Below are positions 1 through 9,917 of a DNA stretch of 18,035 nucleotides, in pieces; position 1 is the first letter of the stretch; each line of letters starts with the position of its first letter. The notes beneath the pieces were generated by a model. The model had not been told where the DNA came from and searched no databases. It was given only the letters and a program-made list of their open reading frames with translations. The stretch spans positions 1 through 18,035 of the forward strand of contig CAJVPP010001761.1 of the NCBI GenBank assembly GCA_910592005.1, in the 5' to 3' direction. Made by a program: the position numbers and the translations under genes. This DNA is from Funneliformis mosseae (Eukaryota > Glomeromycota > Glomeromycetes > Glomerales > Glomeraceae).

Positions 1-81
1 AAATCACATGGCTAATAACTTATAAAAAATTTATTTAAATTTTTATTTTTAAGCCGTGCAATATTTTTGTCCCCCCCTCCC
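1..81. other. Upstream edge of Helitron remnant, unassigned
   Basis: AT-rich sequence followed by a run of C at 71-77 just before the readable helicase frame. The homologous reading frame cannot be followed to the left of the C run, so this may be an intron, an indel scar or a breakpoint. Nothing else is recognisable. Confidence 0.3.
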
Positions 82-654
82 GGTAAATATGATGATATTG
101 ATAATATTAATAAGTAAATTATCAATATTTTTCCTGAAGTATCTCAAGTATTCTTATTAGCAGATTCTGTTAATGGAAAAGAGGCAGTTCATCAAATTCT
201 TTATCCTATAGAATTCTTAAATACATTAATACTATATGGAACATTTCCTCATCATTTGATATTTAAAGTTAGAGTTCCTATCATACTTTTAAGAAATATT
301 AATCCAAAAGAAGGACTCTGTAATGGTACCAGATTGATTATTAAAGGATTTTAATGGCATGTTATAGATGCAGAAATCTTAACAGATACTCATTATACAA
401 AAAGAGTATTTATTTCTTGAATTAGATTAATTCTATTAGATATAGATTTGCCATTAATTTATTATCAGTTTCCAATTCGTTTAGCCTTTGTTATGACTAT
501 TAATAAGGTTCAAAGTCAAACAATACCACATTTGGGTTTATACTTGTCTAATCCTATATTTTCTCATAGACAATTATATGTAGCATTATCAAGAATTCAA
601 TCAAAGAATAATAACAAAATCTTGGTTAAGGATGGTCAGGTTAAAGATAAATAG
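82..654 (+). pseudogene. Helitron Pif1-like helicase, C-terminal fragment with stops
   Basis: This is the C-terminal part of the SF1 (Pif1-like) helicase of a Helitron Rep/helicase protein, which unwinds DNA during rolling-circle transposition. One continuous frame of 191 codons is readable with three in-frame stops (115-117, 352-354, 418-420) and no frameshift. Recognisable blocks in order are the LADSV stretch, a P-IEFLNTL stretch, VPIILLRNINP..GLCNGTR, then [18 protein letters not shown] (the family motif usually reads QGQT, so Gly has become Ser), and QLYVALSRI (motif VI) just before the natural C-terminus. The stop at 418-420 lies where relatives usually have Arg, consistent with CGA to TGA. 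The Rep nuclease and helicase N-terminus lie outside the window. An intact ATG-to-stop stretch of 68 codons (448-654) is only the tail of this frame, not a separate gene. The stop at 652-654 is followed 350 bp later by the element's 3' terminus. Confidence 0.88.
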
Positions 655-968
655 GTATATATACAAAAAACATTTTATTATTTATTTTAATTGTATATAT
701 TCATTATAAAAGTATTTAATTGTATAATAAAAAATATTTAAATTAATTTATATATTATTTTACGGTTTACAATATGATGTATATATGCGAATAAATTTTT
801 AGTAATGTAAATATATAGATAATCTTTAGTAAGATACATATGTGAATAAACTTTTAGTAATATACATATGTGAACAAACTTATAGTAAAATATATGACAT
901 CATATCTTAATATATATATATAATCATTTATTTTACGCTGAATACTTATTTTTCATTTTTTTTCATTA
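655..968 (+). other. 3' untranslated region of the autonomous Helitron
   Basis: Very AT-rich sequence between the helicase stop and the terminal hairpin. It contains the four-copy 28-bp tandem repeat listed separately. No coding signal was found in any frame. Confidence 0.5.
783..893 (+). repeat. Four-copy ~28-bp imperfect tandem repeat
   Basis: Four units at about 783-810, 811-837, 838-865 and 866-893 share the pattern ATATGTGAA.AAA.TTTTAGTAA followed by TATAC or a variant. The second unit is one base shorter and more diverged. It lies between the helicase stop and the CTAG end, in the subterminal region of the autonomous Helitron. Confidence 0.75.
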
Positions 969-1007
969 TGAAGCAATTCTGAAGTATCATCTAGGTAGAA
1001 TTGCTAG
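969..1007 (+). mobile_element. Decayed Helitron 3' terminus (CTAG end) of the helicase-bearing copy
   Basis: The sequence ends GGTAGAATTGCTAG, identical over these 14 bases to the 3' ends at 15530 and 17923. Upstream, the GC-rich double hairpin seen in the other copies is present only as a diverged version: the CCCGGG arm reads TCTAGG and the GCATCG loop reads GTATCA, mostly C-to-T changes. Helitrons end in CTRR preceded by a short hairpin and insert next to T; CTAG at 1004-1007 followed by T fits. Its position downstream of a helicase frame is the main reason for assigning this repeat family to Helitrons. Confidence 0.68.
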
Positions 1008-1009
1008 TA

Positions 1010-1248
1010 TCTCCTATAATATATTATGCCAATTAACTCACTATAAAATTGTCACATTGCCTTCTTGGATGGATTGTGGCATCACAATCGCTGAAAATAG
1101 AAAAAAGAATAAATAAAAATTGCGACGTGATATAGAAAACAAACATGAAAGATTTGCTATTAAAATTGAGTTAAGAACATAGTAAATCATATGATCTGTA
1201 ATGTGATTTTATTAGCTTACCTCCACATATCGCCGAGATCTGGCGAAA
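1010..1248 (+). repeat. Conserved 5' terminal domain of unit 1
   Basis: This aligns with 15531-15690 and 17924-18035. Shared landmarks are CTATAATATATTA.GCC near the start, a CTCACTA stretch, a GTCAC...GGAT..GT stretch able to form a hairpin, an ATCGCT block, and GCGACG.GATATA.AAAACAAACAT. About 80 bp between the ACAT at about 1143 and the ACAT before ATCGCCGAGATC has no counterpart in unit 2. The short ACAT flanks suggest a microhomology deletion in unit 2 or an insertion here. Confidence 0.7.
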
Positions 1249-1420
1249 TCTTTATTTTAATTTTTTTTTATTTTATTTTTTTATTTTTATTTTTTTTTTC
1301 ATTCTTTTTATTTTCATTTTTTCATTTATATATTATTTTATTTTTTTTTTAAAAAATTAAATGAAAATGAAAAACAAAAAGAAGAAAAAATAATAAAAGC
1401 AAAAAAAAGAAAAAAAAGAA
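1249..1420. repeat. T-rich to A-rich strand-switch inverted repeat
   Basis: A T-rich arm (about 1249-1350, with TTTTCATTTTTTCATTT) is followed directly by an A-rich arm starting AAAAAATTAAATGAAAATGAAAAAC. The arms are partly complementary and could fold into a long imperfect hairpin. The same switch occurs at 15686-15745 in unit 2. Confidence 0.6.
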
Positions 1421-2159
1421 ATGAAAAAACTAAATAAAAGAAAAGAAAAAAAAAAAACAGAACAAAAAAAAAGGAAAAAAACTAAACAAAAAGAAAAAAA
1501 AGAAAATACTTAATGAACGATAAAAACGAAATAAAAAAAGAAAAATAAAAAACTAAAAATAAAAATAAAAAGAAAATAAAAATAAACGCAAAAAAAGAAA
1601 AAAATAAAAGTAAAAAAAAATAGCTAAAAGCTAAATAAAACGAAAGAAAGAAAAGAAAGGTTTAAAATAAAAGTATAAAAATAATCAAACGAACAAAATA
1701 AAAGAAAAAAAGAGCTAAAAGCTAAATGAAATAATGAAAAAATGAAAAGTAATACTAAACGAAAAACATAAAAAATAAAAATAAAAAAAATAAAAAATAA
1801 TCAAAAAAAAAATAATAATAAAATACCTACCAGAGGGATTAAAAAAAATAGAAAAATAAAAAAAAAAAAAAAGAAAAAAAAGTTTCAAAAGGGTGGGTAG
1901 GAGAATAAATAATTAAAAAAAATGAAAATAATAGTAAATTAAAAAAAAAAATATCAGCAGGATATATTAAAAAAAATACAATAATTAAAAAATAATTATA
2001 AATAATTTAAAAAAAAAAAAGAGAACCAGAGGGGAATAAAAATAAAAAATAATTAAAAAAATAATTTTGAAATTAAAAAAAAACTAAAAAATAATTATTA
2101 AATAAAAAAAACTTGGGGAGGAATAAAAAAAAATAGAAATAATTAAAAAAATAAATATT
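1351..2159 (+). repeat. Purine-rich A tract with G islands, unit 1
   Basis: About 0.8 kb of plus strand made almost entirely of A with scattered G, C and T. Short G-rich islands recur, for example GAGGG near 1830, GGGTGGGTAGGAG near 1890, AGAGGGG near 2025 and TTGGGGAGG near 2103, separated by A/T-only filler of roughly 60-80 bp. No coding frame is credible. The region corresponds to 15727-16935 in unit 2. Confidence 0.7.
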
Positions 2160-2169
2160 TTTTTTAATT

Positions 2170-2640
2170 TCAAAGTTTTGATATGACGTAATGAACTTTA
2201 AACGTGAATAACTTGCCATCTACTAGACCAAAACATGTCAAATTTGATATACTAATTCGGAAAGTTCTGCTCTTTTAACAAGACTAAAAATGTTCAAATC
2301 AAATCAATCAATTCAGAGATATTTGAGAATAACTGAAAGCAATTATTTTGCAGTTCATCACAGAAGTATATCAAGCAGGTGTAAATACTAGAACTGAAGC
2401 AAAAGGAACTATCTGAAAAGAAATGATACTGAACACTAATTTCACTATCTGGGAATCTAATTATGTAAGAAAACTGTATATTAATATGTAAGAAAATAAA
2501 ATGGCTTTGAGAGTTGGTAAAAAAACAAAAAATGATTTGCTGTAATGAACTTTAAACGCAAATATCTCAACATTCACTAGTCCGCTGCTATTCAAACTTG
2601 ATATGCAGATTCAGTGGGTTCTGCTCTTTCAAATAAAACC
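2170..2640 (+). repeat. Duplicated body modules of unit 1
   Basis: Two direct copies of a block of about 100 bp begin with GTAATGAACTTTAAACG at about 2188 and 2543 and run through TTTGATAT...GATTC.G...GTTCTGCTCTTT. The first copy continues into the decayed coding module (2315-2500), then jumps from GTAAGAAAAT directly to GGCTTTGAGAGTTGGTAA. That skips a segment of about 180 bp that is present at 14893-15075. The second copy then starts and is cut by the LINE. This is an internal duplication combined with a deletion. Confidence 0.68.
2315..2500 (+). pseudogene. Extra broken copy of the Helitron-unit coding module
   Basis: The frame starting with Arg-Asp-Ile matches the modules at 14711 and 17060, sharing LKAIIL.FIT, NT.TEAKG and MILNTNF. 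It has stops in the first 20 codons and again in the middle. It diverges after WES and ends at the internal deletion. The family is not recognised. It is the most damaged of the three copies. Confidence 0.5.
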
Positions 2641-2646
2641 AAAATC

Positions 2647-2662
2647 ATCCCGATCCATTTAC
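2647..2662 (+). repeat. LINE target-site duplication, left copy
   Basis: ATCCCGATCCATTTAC matches 14688-14703 (ATCCTGATCCATTCAC) in 14 of 16 positions. Both differences are C/T transitions. It directly abuts the poly(T) that marks the LINE 3' end, and lies within a Helitron-unit body that is continuous in unit 2 (around 17035-17058). Confidence 0.85.
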
Positions 2663-2917
2663 CTTTTTTTTAAAGACGCAGTAATGCTTTTATTTATTAA
2701 GTATAATCAATTTCAGTAAAAATATACATGAAAATCCTCTAAGGAGGTACAAAAGTAAAAAAATAAAAAAAGCTGCCTAACAAAATAAAAGTTTAAAATC
2801 CAATTTTATTAGACCAATTGGTCATCCCATTAAGCTTCAGTAATAATCACTAGTATAATTACTATTGTTACCTAACTAATAGAAAGGAAATAGTTATTAC
2901 TGCGTAAGGAAGAGTCG
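2663..2917 (-). other. LINE 3' untranslated region and poly(A) end
   Basis: About 255 nt between the last ORF2 stop (2918) and the target duplication. It ends, on the minus strand, in GACGCAG...CTTTA followed by eight A. It gives the orientation of the element. No other structure is evident. Confidence 0.75.
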
Positions 2918-3768
2918 CTAATGATGACCATGTATGTAAGAGTTTTTAATTAAAGATAAATGATCATACTGTAGGTAGTTAGAAGAGAATGGGATGTTAG
3001 TAAAACTATTTCTAGAAAAATGGTTGGAGGAAGCGTACACTCCCTTCTTTTTGCTGTATTGTGAAATGTTTAGAAAGTGCTCTTTAGCAACTGTTAGTAC
3101 GCATCTTGATTTCCACACAATGTCATAAGTTTGATCAAAAGAAAATCATAAAAAGAGGATAGTATAGTAGAGATAATGGTAGAGGAGTTTGTAAAAGAGT
3201 CAATAAGTTTTGGGAAGGAAGAAGGAACAATATCTTTAATAAAATCTATAATAGTAATATTATCGGGATCAGCCTTTAACGCCTAAAAGGAGTGAAAAGA
3301 AAGAAAAAGAGCTGAGACTTCAGAAGAAAAATCAAACTGAGAAGTATGAATAAAAAGTTGTGTTTTCAAATGAGATAGTAAATTGATAATAATATTTTCT
3401 ATTAATGGTATGGCTATAAGATATAACTATATATGATTGAAAGTTTTGTTTGATAAATTGCATCTATAACATTTCTAAGTATTGTCATATAAAGAGGGTT
3501 ATACAACTTTTAAGAATTTTAGTGTAGATAGTTGTTTTGATAAGAATTTTAATCTTCTATAATGTATTTGTGACTCTTTAAATTAGGTAATGGTAAGAGA
3601 ACCTAGTTTAGTAAGTTAAAAAGTGAGATGATAGTTAATTTCCAAGTTTGTGTATTTTTTGTTTTGTTTCAATGAGTAAAAATCAATAAAGTGTTTCATT
3701 TGTAAGAAGTCTTTAATAAGAGAACAGAAAACTGTATTAATAGAAATCTATTCAAAAAGAGTAATGTA

Positions 3769-4260
3769 TTAAAAGAACAGGATATGATCAAAGATAAAGG
3801 AAAAAGGAATAAAATGTAAAGATAATTTAGTTAATTGATCAACTTTGTTATTATACAGGTTATCAGAGTACGCGATAACCTTGGTAAGAAATAATGTAAT
3901 ATTTCTTTCTTCTAAAATTTTAAAGATAATAGACCAGTAAATGTTGAAAGGAAGTTTTAATATTAAAGAAGGGTACATGAAAGCATTTTATCATTTGATT
4001 TTATTAAAAAAGTGAATAAGGGATAAACTATTTGTGCATACGTACAACTTTAAGTTATGAGAACAAATAAGAAGAATTAAAAGTAATGCAAAAATTTTAG
4101 CGCTAGTAGAATTTGACCAGTAATTAGGTATTGCAGTAGAAAATTCTATATATAAGTCATCATAGACTAAAAGAAAAGCAAAACTAAAATATGAAACAGG
4201 ATCAATATGATCAGACAAAAATCTATGAAAACCATCTATGTAAAATGTTAAGAAATTTCA
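3769..4260 (-). pseudogene. RNase H domain of LINE ORF2 (inactivated)
   Basis: This domain removes RNA from the RNA:DNA hybrid in LINE clades that carry it. The core matches WPSSTRAEI..-like and YTDSQ-like blocks, but here reads WSNSTSAKIFA and CTNSLSLI: the catalytic Glu is Lys and the TDS Asp is Asn, both single G-to-A changes. The downstream KVxAHSG..YND.ADQLAKLS-like block reads KVIAYSDNLYNNKVDQLTKLS, with His to Tyr and Asp to Asn. A frameshift near 3980-3990 separates the two blocks. The identification rests on motif order relative to the RT. Confidence 0.75.
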
Positions 4261-5810
4261 TATTTTAATTTATCTTTAAAGGTAGTGATATATTAAAGGT
4301 ATCTATAGTAATATATGCTGAAGTATTAAGTAATAATCTATGAGGAATAAAGAGATTAGGACGAATCCTTTTATAGTAGTCTATGATTTGATCAAATACT
4401 GCTTTTATATTCTTTTTCAGAAGATAAAGCATTTTAGAGTTGACAAAAGAAAAATAAATAATATTAATGATTTGAAGCAGATTGATTTCGATGATGTTAC
4501 CACATTGAATAGCTCTGGATGTATATGAGCAGATAGTACTATAGTTAATATGAAAGAGCAACTAGAATATTCTACAAAAGTATTCTGCTTTTTCAATAGA
4601 GATCTAGGATCGTTTGATGTAATTCTCTAATACATAATGTTGAAATATGATTTTGTCTTGTAATTTTTTGTTTTTATAAGATTTTCCAAATATAGTTTGA
4701 CCAGAATAAGGCAAATTATAGTAGTTAGAATCTGGGAGGTCTAAAATATCATCCAGTTAACTATTAAAGCTAAGTTCAGTGGAGAAGATGATTTGTATCC
4801 TATTGGGATACAAGTATTTATAATATATTGATCTTTAAGTCTGTTCAAATGCATAAGATTATTAAGCACCAAATATTATAAGATCATAAACCATTTTGGA
4901 TGTATATTCTTAAGTTATTACCAAGATTTTATTTGAGAGAAAGGTCGTTTAATTCAATCAAGAAGTACCCATCACAGATTAATTAATCTAAAAATAGTAA
5001 CTGTTTAGTTTAAGGTAAACTATTCCAAATTTTCCTCTAAAGTAAGATTAATTGAAGTAGGGTTCTTCTCTTTTGATTTTAAAGATTTTGATATATTTGT
5101 TGTCCTATAAAAAGAAAATGAGTGCTGTAAATATAATAAAATAACGTTTCTAATGAAGTTATAATATCTGATATTATTAAGATATTAAGGCTAACATGTT
5201 AAGAAATAATTATGTAACCAGAAGTATTCTTAGAGCTGTTGAGGTTTTTGGATTTTCATTAATCATAATGACAAAGTGTTGTAATTTGAATTGAATCATT
5301 AGGTCAAACAAATCATTAAATCCAAAGAAAATGTTACTGAATAAAATGCTGTTAGATGTCAAGTTTGAAAAATGAAGTTTATTTTTATGAATGATCTAAG
5401 TTTTGTGAATAGAGGATCACATTCATTATTGAAAAAGACGATAAGTCTAACTTTATATTCTAAGTAAGAAATGGGCATCATGTTATAAATATATTTAAGT
5501 TATTTGACAGTTAAAGATTTGTAATTCTATTTAAATATAAAATCTAATATTTTGTCAGCCAGTTGTTTGATAAAATTTTTATTATAAGAAGCTGATATCT
5601 AAACATCCAGATATCTTATTGATTTAGAGGGAATTTTTGCTAGAAAAGTGACATACGTGTTGAAATAATTACTATAAATAGAAATATTAATCATTGTAAA
5701 TTCAGATGTGAGAATAAAGAACTTCTCATAATTCACTTTCATAGAATTAAAATTAAAAAAGGATTGAGTTAGACAAAAATCAATGTTAGTTTTTCAATAC
5801 TATTAGATAT

Positions 5811-6167
5811 CCAAATTGTATCATTGATATATATTGAATTAGAAATTAAGACAGAAAGTTATTTAATATCATTTTTTGTAATATTTAATTTCCATTTAAT
5901 ATTCATGTTATATTCATAATTGAGTTGTTAGATTCTTGATAGAAGAGGATTATAATAAATAACTCATAAAAGAGGAGAGATCACTTTTCTTTGGTCAATG
6001 CTAACTATCATGTTATAAGGATTAGTATTACTATAAGCTATGAAGACTGAATTACTTCTATTGAGAAAAAGATTGATAATTATATTAATAAAAAAAGAAG
6101 AAATATGTAAGCATACTATGATATTTCTGAGTATAAAAATATTAACACAGTCGTAAGCTTTAGATAT
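5811..6167 (-). pseudogene. Reverse transcriptase catalytic core motifs of LINE ORF2
   Basis: Motif A is at 6141-6167 (SKAYDCVN, first catalytic Asp retained). A VISPLL.VIYYNPLL block (motif B region, with TGA for Trp) lies near 5945-5990. YINDTIW, the motif C box, is at 5811-5831; its first catalytic Asp (GAT) is Asn (AAT). Spacing and order are those of a LINE RT. The motif-C loss would abolish polymerisation. Confidence 0.85.
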
Positions 6168-6923
6168 ACCTTGAAAGAGTATATATAAGTAATTTTGATT
6201 GTAATTTTACAATTTTTTGTTAAGACAATGAAATTCAAGAATATTATTCACAATGTGAAGTAGTTCAAGGATTGATTGATGAGGTAAACCTATAAATTAA
6301 GACCTTTGATAATATTGTGCTTGATAAATATATCTTGTAGATGTTGATTTAAGAGTTTGATAAATGCTTTTCTGATAGTATCTAAGAGAGTACTAGGCCT
6401 GGTATTATTGAGGTAACAATTTATGGTTTTGGTTTAGGTATAGGATAGATATATGCTAAGTTCTATTAAGAAAGTGTGCTAGAGTTAATAAGACAAATAT
6501 AAATAATGTTATACAAAAAGTTGTTCATTTTAGGGTTAAGCTTTTTTAACATTTCATTGGAAATTTGTAAGGGACTAGCAGTTTTATGATCAGGAAGGTA
6601 TTTGATAATATTTTGCCATTCATTAACTGAAGAAATATTAGTTAGATTGTTATAAATATTACTATCAATATTATCAATTAGATTGTAAAAGAATCACTAA
6701 TCATTCTAAATAGGATTAAAGTCAGAGGTCATGTTATTAGTAATTTCTTTATTATAAGAATCCGCTACTATTTGAAAGTGATTAGCCATATATTTTTTAA
6801 TATTTTCTGGAGACAATTCTAAATACTGGTCAGGAAAATCTTTGTTGATAAAAAGACGATCTATAACAATAGCTTTTCTATCTCTTTCCAGATATTAGTC
6901 AATCATCTTAGTTAAAGCTAATG

Positions 6924-7060
6924 CTCTGAACGGTTCAGTTCAGTTCAGATTATAAATTTAAAAATGCCAATCTGAAACTGAACTGAACCATAAACTGGTA
7001 AAAATCTGAACTAAACCAAAAATTTTGGATTAATCTGAAAGTTCAGTTCGATATATTCAA
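6924..7060. repeat. hAT left terminal and subterminal repeats
   Basis: The terminus CTCTGAACGGTTCAG is followed by TTCAG and CTGAA motifs in both orientations (for example CTGAAACTGAACTGAACC). These are candidate transposase binding sites and can fold back on each other. The mirror region is at 10979-11165. Confidence 0.7.
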
Positions 7061-7079
7061 ATTTTTAAGAAAATCTTAT

Positions 7080-7475
7080 GTGGAATTCTCTAAAGAGTTT
7101 TGCAATTATTCTACAATTTCCTTAGAGTTTCGCAAGTAATTTGCGATTCTCTTAAGAGTTTCACAATTATTTTGTGATTCTCTTGTAGTTTCACAAGTAT
7201 TTTGTAATTCTCTTAAGAGTTTTGCAATTATTTTGTGATTCTTTTAAGAGATTTGCAATTATTTTGTAATTTCCTTTAAAGTTTCGCAAGTAATTTGTGA
7301 TTCTCTTAAGAGTTTCGCAAGTAATTTGTGATTCTCTTAAAAGATTCGCAAATACTTTGTGATTTTCTTAGAGTTTCATAAACAATTTGCGATTCCTTTA
7401 GAATTTCATAAGTGTTTCATAATTTTCAATTCTCAAAGTTTTGTGATTTTATTTTTACAATTCTTTTAGAATTCT
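7080..7475. repeat. ~31-bp tandem array inside the hAT element
   Basis: About 12 degenerate units of roughly 31 bp, with a core such as GATTCTCTTAAGAGTTTCGC followed by AAGTAATTTGT. Each carries the palindrome CTCTTAAGAG. The array lies between the left terminus and the 3' end of the transposase. It shows no coding potential. Confidence 0.8.
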
Positions 7476-7639
7476 CTTTTTTTAATTACTTATTTTTTAT
7501 TAATCCATTATTTTTTTTAACCTTTATTTAGTTCTAGTAATATTTATTTAATTTTTATAATTTAAAAATAAAAATTACATACATTATTTAATTAATTAAT
7601 ATTAAATATATATTTTAAATTAAATAACATTTATTATAT
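7476..7639. other. AT-only spacer after the transposase
   Basis: Nearly pure A/T sequence between the 31-bp array and the last readable transposase codons. The C-terminal part of a hAT transposase (last catalytic Glu region and dimerisation domain) should lie here but cannot be seen. It has been deleted or eroded. Confidence 0.45.
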
Positions 7640-9211
7640 TATAAATATATACTTTTAGTAAATTTTTAATTTCTTTAATTTTATTTCATTCATTATTAGA
7701 TAATAAAAATTCTGTTAATTCCTCATTTGTTGATGCCATACTATGTAATGGCTAATAAAAAATTTTGTTAAAATAAAATAAAAATAAAATAATTATAATT
7801 TATAATTTACCTATTAATGCTCTTTTCATCATATCATAAGTTGAATTCTAATGTGTTTTAATATCTGGAATTAATTGAAGACTTCTAATTTTTGAAGCAA
7901 TATATTAATAATTAAGTTTTTTATGCCTTTGAGATAATGCACGAATTTTAACTACTAATTTTCTTAACTAAAATTATAATAAAATTATTAATAATTAGTA
8001 TAAATTAAAATAATAAAAAATTAAATTTTATACCTTTTCAATTACTCCCATATTTTGATTGTTTTTTATATTTTCTAATATATTTCTTCCTTTTCTGATC
8101 CAACTCCTTTTAATATTAAAAGAACTTCTTGAGTAACTAAATTAATAATATAGGCTAAACATCATACTCATTGATCTTTAGAATTAAAAGTTATATTATC
8201 ATTTAAAAAATAACTTTCTAAATGAGTGAATGCAATATCCATATTATATGTATTATTAAATGTAATGCTTAATATCTATTAAAAATATTATTTGCTAATT
8301 AAAATATATTTATTTTTTATTAATATAAATAAATTAAAAATGTATCTTTTGTAATATTCTTTTAAGATTTTATAAAATAACTATGAAATATTTTCATCAG
8401 AATGAGATCCTTCATAATGATAAAAATTAAGGAGGATTTCTTTAAGTTCTCGATCTTTTGTAATTCAATATGCTGTAATTTCAAGAAATGGAATTTGATT
8501 TTTAGAAGTCTAACAATCAAGAGTAAATGAAATTTTACCCAATACTTTTTGTAATTGTTTTTTAATATTTATTTTTTCTTTATTATATGCTTTCACAATA
8601 TTATTATGTATAGTATCAGCAGAATATATTTTTGCTTCAAAATTAAGTCCTTTTATCATTGTTTGAAAAAATATTTTTTCAACAACAAAAAAGATTGATT
8701 ATCCATAATTATCCATTTAGTTAAATCATTTAACCAATATTTTTGTATAAATGTCTATTATTATAAATTATTAAATTATTAAATATTATTATTTAAAATA
8801 AATATAATTAAATTAATAAAAATAATATATATACTAAAAATCTTTTATATTAACATATTTATCTATTAACCCTTTAACTTTTGAAAATAAATATGAATGT
8901 TTCTTTTTAAGATGAGTTTATAATGTTGAAGTTGATTCATCTTTAGCAATTTTATAAATTACACTTAAAAAAAAATCAAATTAATTTTTATATTTTAATT
9001 ATTATTATTACTAAAAATTTAAATTTTATCTGCAATGATTACAGTGATATTTGTTACTTTCTTTATTGAGAGTATAATTGCTATGAATTATAAATCTCTG
9101 TTTTTTTATCCTCATAATTAGATCACTCATCTTGGATACTTTAATTAGGATCCTCTATATCTTTGGGTTCTTCATTTAAAAATTCTTCATCATTATCAAA
9201 ATATAATTCAT
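7640..9211 (-). pseudogene. hAT transposase with BED finger, spliced relict, C-terminus missing
   Basis: Cut-and-paste transposase relict read leftward in pieces. An acidic N-terminal stretch (about 9200-9100) leads to a BED zinc finger: KYHCNHC at 9032-9052, then STSTL*THLKKKH near 8890-8930 across a short intron (about 8964-9029, ending TTTTTAAG, with a donor that reads ATAAAA). The catalytic core follows: SADTIH, then GKISFTLDC*TS (first Asp codon at 8516-8518 retained; stop where Trp is expected), ITAY*ITKDRELKEILLNF, then TFNNTYNM (8238-8263), where the TDNASNN-type second Asp has become Asn. Next are KDQ*V*CLAYIINL, DIKTH*NSTYDMMKRAL (7812-7866) and, after another AT-rich intron (about 7747-7810), PLHSMASTNEELTEFLL. 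At least four stops sit at expected Trp positions. Frameshifts occur near 8680. Exon edges are approximate. Confidence 0.85.
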
Positions 9212-9311
9212 TTTATATTTTATTAAAATTATTTATTAATAAAATTATAAAAAAATTAAAAGATAAATTAAAGTGCCAGATAATTTTCTATGATATTTAT
9301 AATGTTATAAT
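9212..9311. other. AT-rich leader upstream of the hAT transposase
   Basis: The likely promoter and leader side of the transposase relict, almost pure A/T. No specific promoter element can be assigned. Confidence 0.3.
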
Positions 9312-9805
9312 AAGCTAGTAAAGTAACAAAGCAAGTGGTAAAAGCTAATAAAGCCAATTAATTAATTAAGTTATAAGCTAAATGGCTAAATGTGACAAAG
9401 TTAAATAGTAAAAAGACCAAGTAAAAGCAAAGATAAATGATATTTTTAATAAATATAAGCTAATTAGTAAAGTCATCAAAGCTAATTAGCAAATTATATG
9501 ATAAAATTTGATAGGGCCAAGTAGCAAAAAGCTAATTGGCTAAGCAAACAAAATTATGTTGCAAAATTAATTACAAAGCTAAGTGGCTAAGATATCAAAA
9601 TTAAATAGCAAATTTATATAGCAAAATTTGATAAGGCCAAGTAATAAAAAGTTAAGTGACGAAGTCAGCAAAATTAGGTTGCAAAATTGACTTAAAAAGC
9701 CAAGTGACAGAGTTATCAAAGCTAAGTAACAAAATTATTTTGCAAAATTGATAAATCTAAGTAAGTGATAAAGCTAGCTAAGATTAATTAATTGCAAAGT
9801 CAAAG
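9312..9805. repeat. ~118-bp (2 x ~59) tandem array inside the hAT element
   Basis: Imperfect repeats built on AAGCTAAGTGGCTAA, ATCAAAGCTAA.TAGCAAA, GCAAAATTGATAAGGCCAAG and GTTGCAAAATT. The clearest full periods start near 9449 and 9575, with a partial third near 9698. The left edge is more degraded. It is purine-rich on the plus strand, with no coding frame. Confidence 0.65.
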
Positions 9806-9917
9806 AGAAAATAGTTAATATGAATATTCTACTTGAAGAAAATAGTCAAACATTTATTTAACAATTTCACATTTCGCAACTTTTCACAGTAATATTTTTA
9901 TTGTTAATAATATTTTT

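Larger units (their letters stand above)
2918..6923 (-). pseudogene. LINE ORF2, 3' part: reverse transcriptase, RNase H and C-terminus
   Basis: Decayed ORF2 left of the hAT insertion, read leftward in several frames. First comes a pre-RT linker (MIDxYLERDRKAIVIDRL, with a stop where Gln is likely). The RT follows: ISKAYDCVN (motif A, 6141-6167), then CAA..VISPLL.VIYYNPLLSRI with a TGA where Trp is expected (about 5940-5990), then YINDTIW (5811-5831), which replaces the catalytic YxDD with YIND. After the RT comes a diverged connecting region (4265-4700). RNase H follows in two readable blocks: STSAKIFALLLILL...YVCTNSLSLI (3991-4218; relatives have AE and TDS) and KVIAYSDNLYNNKVDQLTKLS (3769-3978; relatives have KxxAHSG.....ADxLAK). 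The last readable stretch is WKSRCVLTVAKE (3118 to 2918), ending in TAG. The lost Asp, Glu and His residues alone make it inactive. Confidence 0.88.

Noticed and set aside
4340..4528. 62-codon plus-strand open frame
   Set aside because: Antisense to the ORF2 connecting region between RT and RNase H; no motif of its own.
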